From Chloroflexota bacterium (lineage in GTDB: Bacteria; Chloroflexota; Anaerolineae; UBA1429), in assembly GCA_012513595.1 (NCBI GenBank), contig JAAZBY010000627.1, forward strand, positions 1-16,751: a DNA stretch of 16,751 bases. The letters run 5' to 3'. A program made the position numbers and the translations under genes. Below are positions 14,163 through 16,751 of the stretch, in pieces (within the stretch, counting starts at the first letter, position 1; the number at the start of each line of letters is the position of its first letter). The notes below the pieces were generated by a model that saw nothing but the letters and a program-made list of their open reading frames with translations, was not told the DNA's origin and did not search any database.

Positions 14163-15293
14163 TCAGGCTCCGGGGAGGGGCAGGCTCACCCAGCTGCGCC
14201 GCTCCTCTGAGAGAGTGCAGGCCTCCAGGATCTCCTGCACCTTGAGCCCCTCGCCAAAGCCGGGGGAGAAGGCAAAGGGCCCCGGCGCCCGGTAGGCATC
14301 GATATAGTCCATCAGAATCGTGCGCCGTGCCCCGGGCTGGCCGGGCACCTGGCCGTGCAGCCGCTCGGGCACCAGGATGCGGGTGTAGGGCGTGTCGGTA
14401 GTGCCGCCCCGGCGCACTGCCTGGTACTCCTTGAGCGCCTCGGCAGGGAGGAAGACGTCGAGCTCGTAGGAGTGCTGCTGGCTGTACATCAGCCCGCCCT
14501 CGCTGCCGTAGACCTCGATGCGCTGGTCATAGCCGCGCCCGGTGAAGCAGTAGCCCCCGTACACATAGCCCATGGTCCCCGCCGGATAGGAGAGAAGGAG
14601 CTGGCCCTGGTCCTCGGTAGTCACCCGGACGGGCAGTCCGCCGTCGCGATCGGCGCGCTCGGGGACGATGGTGCGCGTCTGGGCCGTCACCGCGACGGGG
14701 TCCTCGCCCAGCCACCAGTCGACCATGTCGAGGATGTGGGAGCCCATGTCTCCCATGCCGCCGTAACCGGCCAGGGCGCGGTCGTTGCGCCAGGTCGCCG
14801 GGCGTGCGGCGTAGCCGGTACCGCCGGCCGCATAGATGGCCACGAACTGGTGGATCGGGCCGAGCGCGCCGCTGTCGATGATCTCTTTGGCCAGCCTGCT
14901 GGCAGGCGTGCGCCGGTGCGCAAAGTTCACGCCGGTACGGGTGCCATGGGCCTCGGCCGCGGCGGCCATCTCGCGAGCCTGCGCCAGGTTGAGGGCCAGG
15001 GGCTTTTCGCAAAAGACGTCCAGCCCGCGCGCAATTGCCGCCATCGTCACCGGATGGTGCATGTCGTTGGAGGTGCACACGCTGATTAGGTCGAGCTGCT
15101 CCTCGGCCAGCATCTCGCGGTAGTCGCGGTACAGGCGAGTGATGCCGTGAAGCCCCTTCATCTCGGCCAGGGCCGTCTCGCTAACGTCACAGGCGGCCAC
15201 AACGGCCACCTTGCGGCAGCGTTTGTAGGATGGAACATGGTGGTGGCGGGCGATCCCACCCGCGCCGACGATCCCTACGCGTAGCGTCTCCAT
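14163..15293 (-). CDS. Gfo/Idh/MocA-family oxidoreductase
   Basis: This 376-residue NAD(P)-dependent cytosolic dehydrogenase acts on sugars, inositols or related polyols. The N-terminal Rossmann domain begins LRVGIVGAGGIARHHHVPSY, with the dinucleotide loop GAGGIA at 10-15. SVCTSNDMHHPVTMAAIARG lies at 71-90, and the family motif CEKPLALN at 95-102 holds the lysine of the EKP signature. The C-terminal domain has YGGMGDMGSHILDMVDWWLG at about 177-196, which contains the aspartate and histidine of the substrate site. The start ATG at 15293 follows AGGAGG with normal spacing; the open frame runs on to 15347 without support. It is divergent from the aldo/keto reductase, and the two may serve one carbohydrate pathway. 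The substrate cannot be predicted, since this family is very diverse. Confidence 0.93.
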   Translation of the reverse strand: METLRVGIVGAGGIARHHHVPSYKRCRKVAVVAACDVSETALAEMKGLHGITRLYRDYREMLAEEQLDLISVCTSNDMHHPVTMAAIARGLDVFCEKPLALNLAQAREMAAAAEAHGTRTGVNFAHRRTPASRLAKEIIDSGALGPIHQFVAIYAAGGTGYAARPATWRNDRALAGYGGMGDMGSHILDMVDWWLGEDPVAVTAQTRTIVPERADRDGGLPVRVTTEDQGQLLLSYPAGTMGYVYGGYCFTGRGYDQRIEVYGSEGGLMYSQQHSYELDVFLPAEALKEYQAVRRGGTTDTPYTRILVPERLHGQVPGQPGARRTILMDYIDAYRAPGPFAFSPGFGEGLKVQEILEACTLSEERRSWVSLPLPGA

Positions 15294-15345
15294 GTGTTGC
15301 CTCCTGGTGGCGTTCCTCTGTATCCCGGCGCCGTCGTATAAGGGC

Positions 15346-15375
15346 ATTGTACGGGCGGGCAGGGCGGCGTGCCAG
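15346..15375 (-). promoter_or_regulatory. Candidate promoter for the Gfo/Idh/MocA gene
   Basis: On the - strand CTGGCA (15375-15370, 4/6) and TACAAT (15351-15346, 5/6) are 18 bp apart. The transcript would start near 15339, about 46 nt before the ATG. The -10 is preceded by GCCCGCCCG, which mirrors the divergent promoter. Confidence 0.45.
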
Positions 15376-15405
15376 GCTGCGCGCGGCCGGCCCGGACTGC
15401 TATGC

Positions 15406-15435
15406 TGGACAGGGTCGCCCGCCCGCCCCTATAAT
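15406..15435 (+). promoter_or_regulatory. Sigma70-like promoter for the aldo/keto reductase
   Basis: TGGACA (15406-15411, 5/6) and a perfect TATAAT (15430-15435) are separated by 18 bp. Transcription would begin near 15442, about 39 nt before the ATG. This is the best promoter in the window by match to consensus. Confidence 0.65.
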
Positions 15436-15480
15436 GCCGACAAGTTGGGCTGTGAGTGACACGTGCTGGGAGGTGAAGGT

Positions 15481-16515
15481 ATGCAGTACGCCGAACTGGG
15501 GCGCACGGGCCTGCGCGTGAGCCGCCTGTGCCTCGGGACGATGAACTTTGGGCCGCGCACGGCGGAGGACGAGTGCTTCCGCATCATGGACCGCGCCCTG
15601 GAGCTGGGCATCAACTTCCTAGACACGGCCGATCGCTACGGGGACCCGCAGGGCAACGGCCAGACGGAGGAGATCATCGGCCGCTGGCTGGCGCAGGGCG
15701 GCCGGCGCGATCGCATCGTGCTGGCCACCAAGGTGTACGGGCCGATGGGCCCGGGCGTCAACAACCGCGGCCTCAGCGCCTACCACATCCGCCGCGGCGC
15801 CGAGGCCAGCCTGAAGCGCCTGCAGACGGACCATATCGATCTCTACCAGATGCACCACATCGACCACGGGCAGATCGCCCCGCATCAGCGGGAGCAGGTC
15901 GGCAAAGACGTGGCGCTGTGGGATGCGCCGCATCTGCGGCCGGGCACGCCCTGGGAGGAGATCTGGCAGGCGATGGAGCAGCTGGTGCTCAGCGGCAAGA
16001 TCACCTACGTGGGCAGCAGCAACTTTGCCGCCTGGAACATTGTGGAGGCCAACGAGCGGGCCGCTGCGCGCCACTTCCTGGGGTTGGTGTCGGAGCAGAG
16101 CGTGTATAACCTGACCAAGCGGCATATCGAGCTGGAGGTGATACCGGCCTGCCGGGCCTACGGCGTGGGCTTGATGTGCTGGAGCCCGCTGGGCGGGGGG
16201 CTGCTGGCCGGCGCCCTGGCGGCGGCCGAGAGAGGCCGCCGGGCCGATCTCAAGCTCAGCGAGGCGCAGCGCGCGCAACTAGTGGCCTACGAGGAGCTCT
16301 GCCGCGACCTGGGCGAAGAGCCGGCCAACGTGGCCCTGGCCTGGCTGCTACACAACCCGGTGGTGACGGCGCCGATCATCGGCCCGCGCACTGTGGGTCA
16401 GCTGGAGGCCGCGTTGCGAGCGCTGGAGATCGGCCTGTCGGCGGACGTCCTGGCGCGGCTCGACGAGATCTTTCCTGGGCCGGGCGGTGAGGCGCCCATG
16501 GCCTACGCCTGGTAG
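15481..16515 (+). CDS. Aldo/keto reductase
   Basis: This 344-residue TIM-barrel NAD(P)H-dependent reductase is of the bacterial type related to YhdN, YajO and potassium-channel beta subunits, acting on aldehydes or ketones, often of sugars. It begins MQYAELGRTGLRVSRLCLGT. The catalytic tetrad is visible: D48 and Y53 in FLDTADRYG, K84 in LATKVYG, and H125 in YQMHHID. The cofactor region includes VGSSNFAAWN at 177-186, LMCWSPLGGGLLAG at 231-244 and PIIGPRTVGQLEAAL at 298-312. Between H125 and the next helix (PWEEIWQAM from about 157) lies a stretch of about 25 residues, HGQIAPHQREQVGKDVALWD and following, longer than in common members. The ATG at 15481 follows GGGAGGTGA. An in-frame GTG at 15463 is less likely. 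The substrate is unknown. Confidence 0.94.
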   Translation: MQYAELGRTGLRVSRLCLGTMNFGPRTAEDECFRIMDRALELGINFLDTADRYGDPQGNGQTEEIIGRWLAQGGRRDRIVLATKVYGPMGPGVNNRGLSAYHIRRGAEASLKRLQTDHIDLYQMHHIDHGQIAPHQREQVGKDVALWDAPHLRPGTPWEEIWQAMEQLVLSGKITYVGSSNFAAWNIVEANERAAARHFLGLVSEQSVYNLTKRHIELEVIPACRAYGVGLMCWSPLGGGLLAGALAAAERGRRADLKLSEAQRAQLVAYEELCRDLGEEPANVALAWLLHNPVVTAPIIGPRTVGQLEAALRALEIGLSADVLARLDEIFPGPGGEAPMAYAW

Positions 16516-16546
16516 GTCCGGCACAGGCTCTGGCGACGGCGAAGGC

Positions 16547-16574
16547 GGGGGCGCGTGCACCTGGGCGCGCCCCC
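16547..16574 (+). terminator. Hairpin after the aldo/keto reductase
   Basis: GGGGGCGCG (16547-16555) pairs perfectly with CGCGCCCCC (16566-16574) over a 10-nt loop, 31 bp after the stop. The bases after it are CTTCCATACC, a weak T content, so it is a likely but not strong intrinsic terminator. Confidence 0.55.
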
Positions 16575-16751
16575 CTTCCATACCTGGGGCTGGCTGGGCT
16601 GTGGCGACGGGTGTGCCCGGCCCTAGGATGCAGGCGGACGCGAGCCGGCACCGCCTGGGCCGCATGCCTGCGAGCCCTACCCCTCCGATCCCGACCCCGT
16701 GCGGGTACCCCACTCGTCAGCACACCACGCTGCAAACAAGGCAGGACAGGC
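16575..16751. other. Terminal non-coding stretch
   Basis: The last 177 bases show no supported gene. Open frames reaching into it from the opposite strand are antisense shadows of the aldo/keto reductase with proline- and arginine-rich composition. I see no tRNA, repeat or convincing promoter. Confidence 0.5.

Noticed and set aside
14355..15089. 244-codon + strand ORF opposite the Gfo/Idh/MocA gene
   Set aside because: It is an antisense shadow with no recognisable motif.
16348..16735. Overlapping - strand ORFs at the right edge
   Set aside because: They are mostly antisense to the aldo/keto reductase, rich in Pro and Arg, and have no ribosome site.
1..16751. CRISPR array, tRNA or rRNA gene, transposon, prophage or toxin-antitoxin module
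   Set aside because: I saw no regular spaced repeats, cloverleaf-like sequence, terminal inverted repeats with a transposase, or recognisable phage or toxin protein.

Overview
The window is GC-rich bacterial chromosome, packed with genes on both strands. No gap between genes exceeds about 240 bases. I see no tRNA, rRNA, CRISPR array, insertion sequence or prophage gene. The gene set (folD and fhs of one-carbon metabolism, and a CooC-type nickel ATPase for carbon monoxide dehydrogenase) suggests an anaerobe with at least part of the Wood-Ljungdahl pathway. The gene style would suit a high-GC Chloroflexota-like lineage, but that placement is inference and no marker here proves it.

Layout: (1) 1-2180, the 3' part of folD followed by fhs on the + strand, ended by a 12-bp hairpin. 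(2) 2243-5633, a housekeeping block on the + strand: tilS and an rlmI-type methyltransferase in one transcription unit, then hpt with its own promoter. A bidirectional hairpin terminator at 5673-5700 separates it from the next block. (3) 10184 down to 5724 on the - strand, a surface-polysaccharide operon: a promoter, a short arginine-rich leader ORF, a Wzy/O-antigen-ligase-like membrane protein, a GtrA-family protein, a GT4 glycosyltransferase and a class I aminotransferase. (4) 10215-12468, a divergent pair: cooC on the - strand, and on the + strand a protein made of a BioD-like P-loop domain and a DRTGG-like domain, resembling the N-terminal half of long phosphotransacetylases without the catalytic half. 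(5) 12455-14008, a membrane-anchored L,D-transpeptidase with a LysM segment, convergent with and overlapping the previous gene. (6) 14163-16515, a divergent pair of oxidoreductases (Gfo/Idh/MocA family and aldo/keto reductase), each with a sigma70-like promoter in the shared 187-bp gap.

How they work together: FolD and Fhs handle the formyl, methenyl and methylene steps of tetrahydrofolate one-carbon flow. CooC would mature the nickel cluster of a CODH or CODH/ACS encoded elsewhere. The BioD/DRTGG protein faces cooC across a shared promoter region and is the least understood gene here. The polysaccharide operon and the L,D-transpeptidase concern the cell envelope. TilS, RlmI and Hpt are translation and purine-salvage functions.

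The most interesting signals are the BioD/DRTGG protein beside cooC, the 34-codon leader ORF that seems to be translationally coupled to the Wzy-like gene, and the L,D-transpeptidase whose active-site motif reads SYGC rather than SHGC. Nothing in the window is a clear, wholly new multi-gene system.
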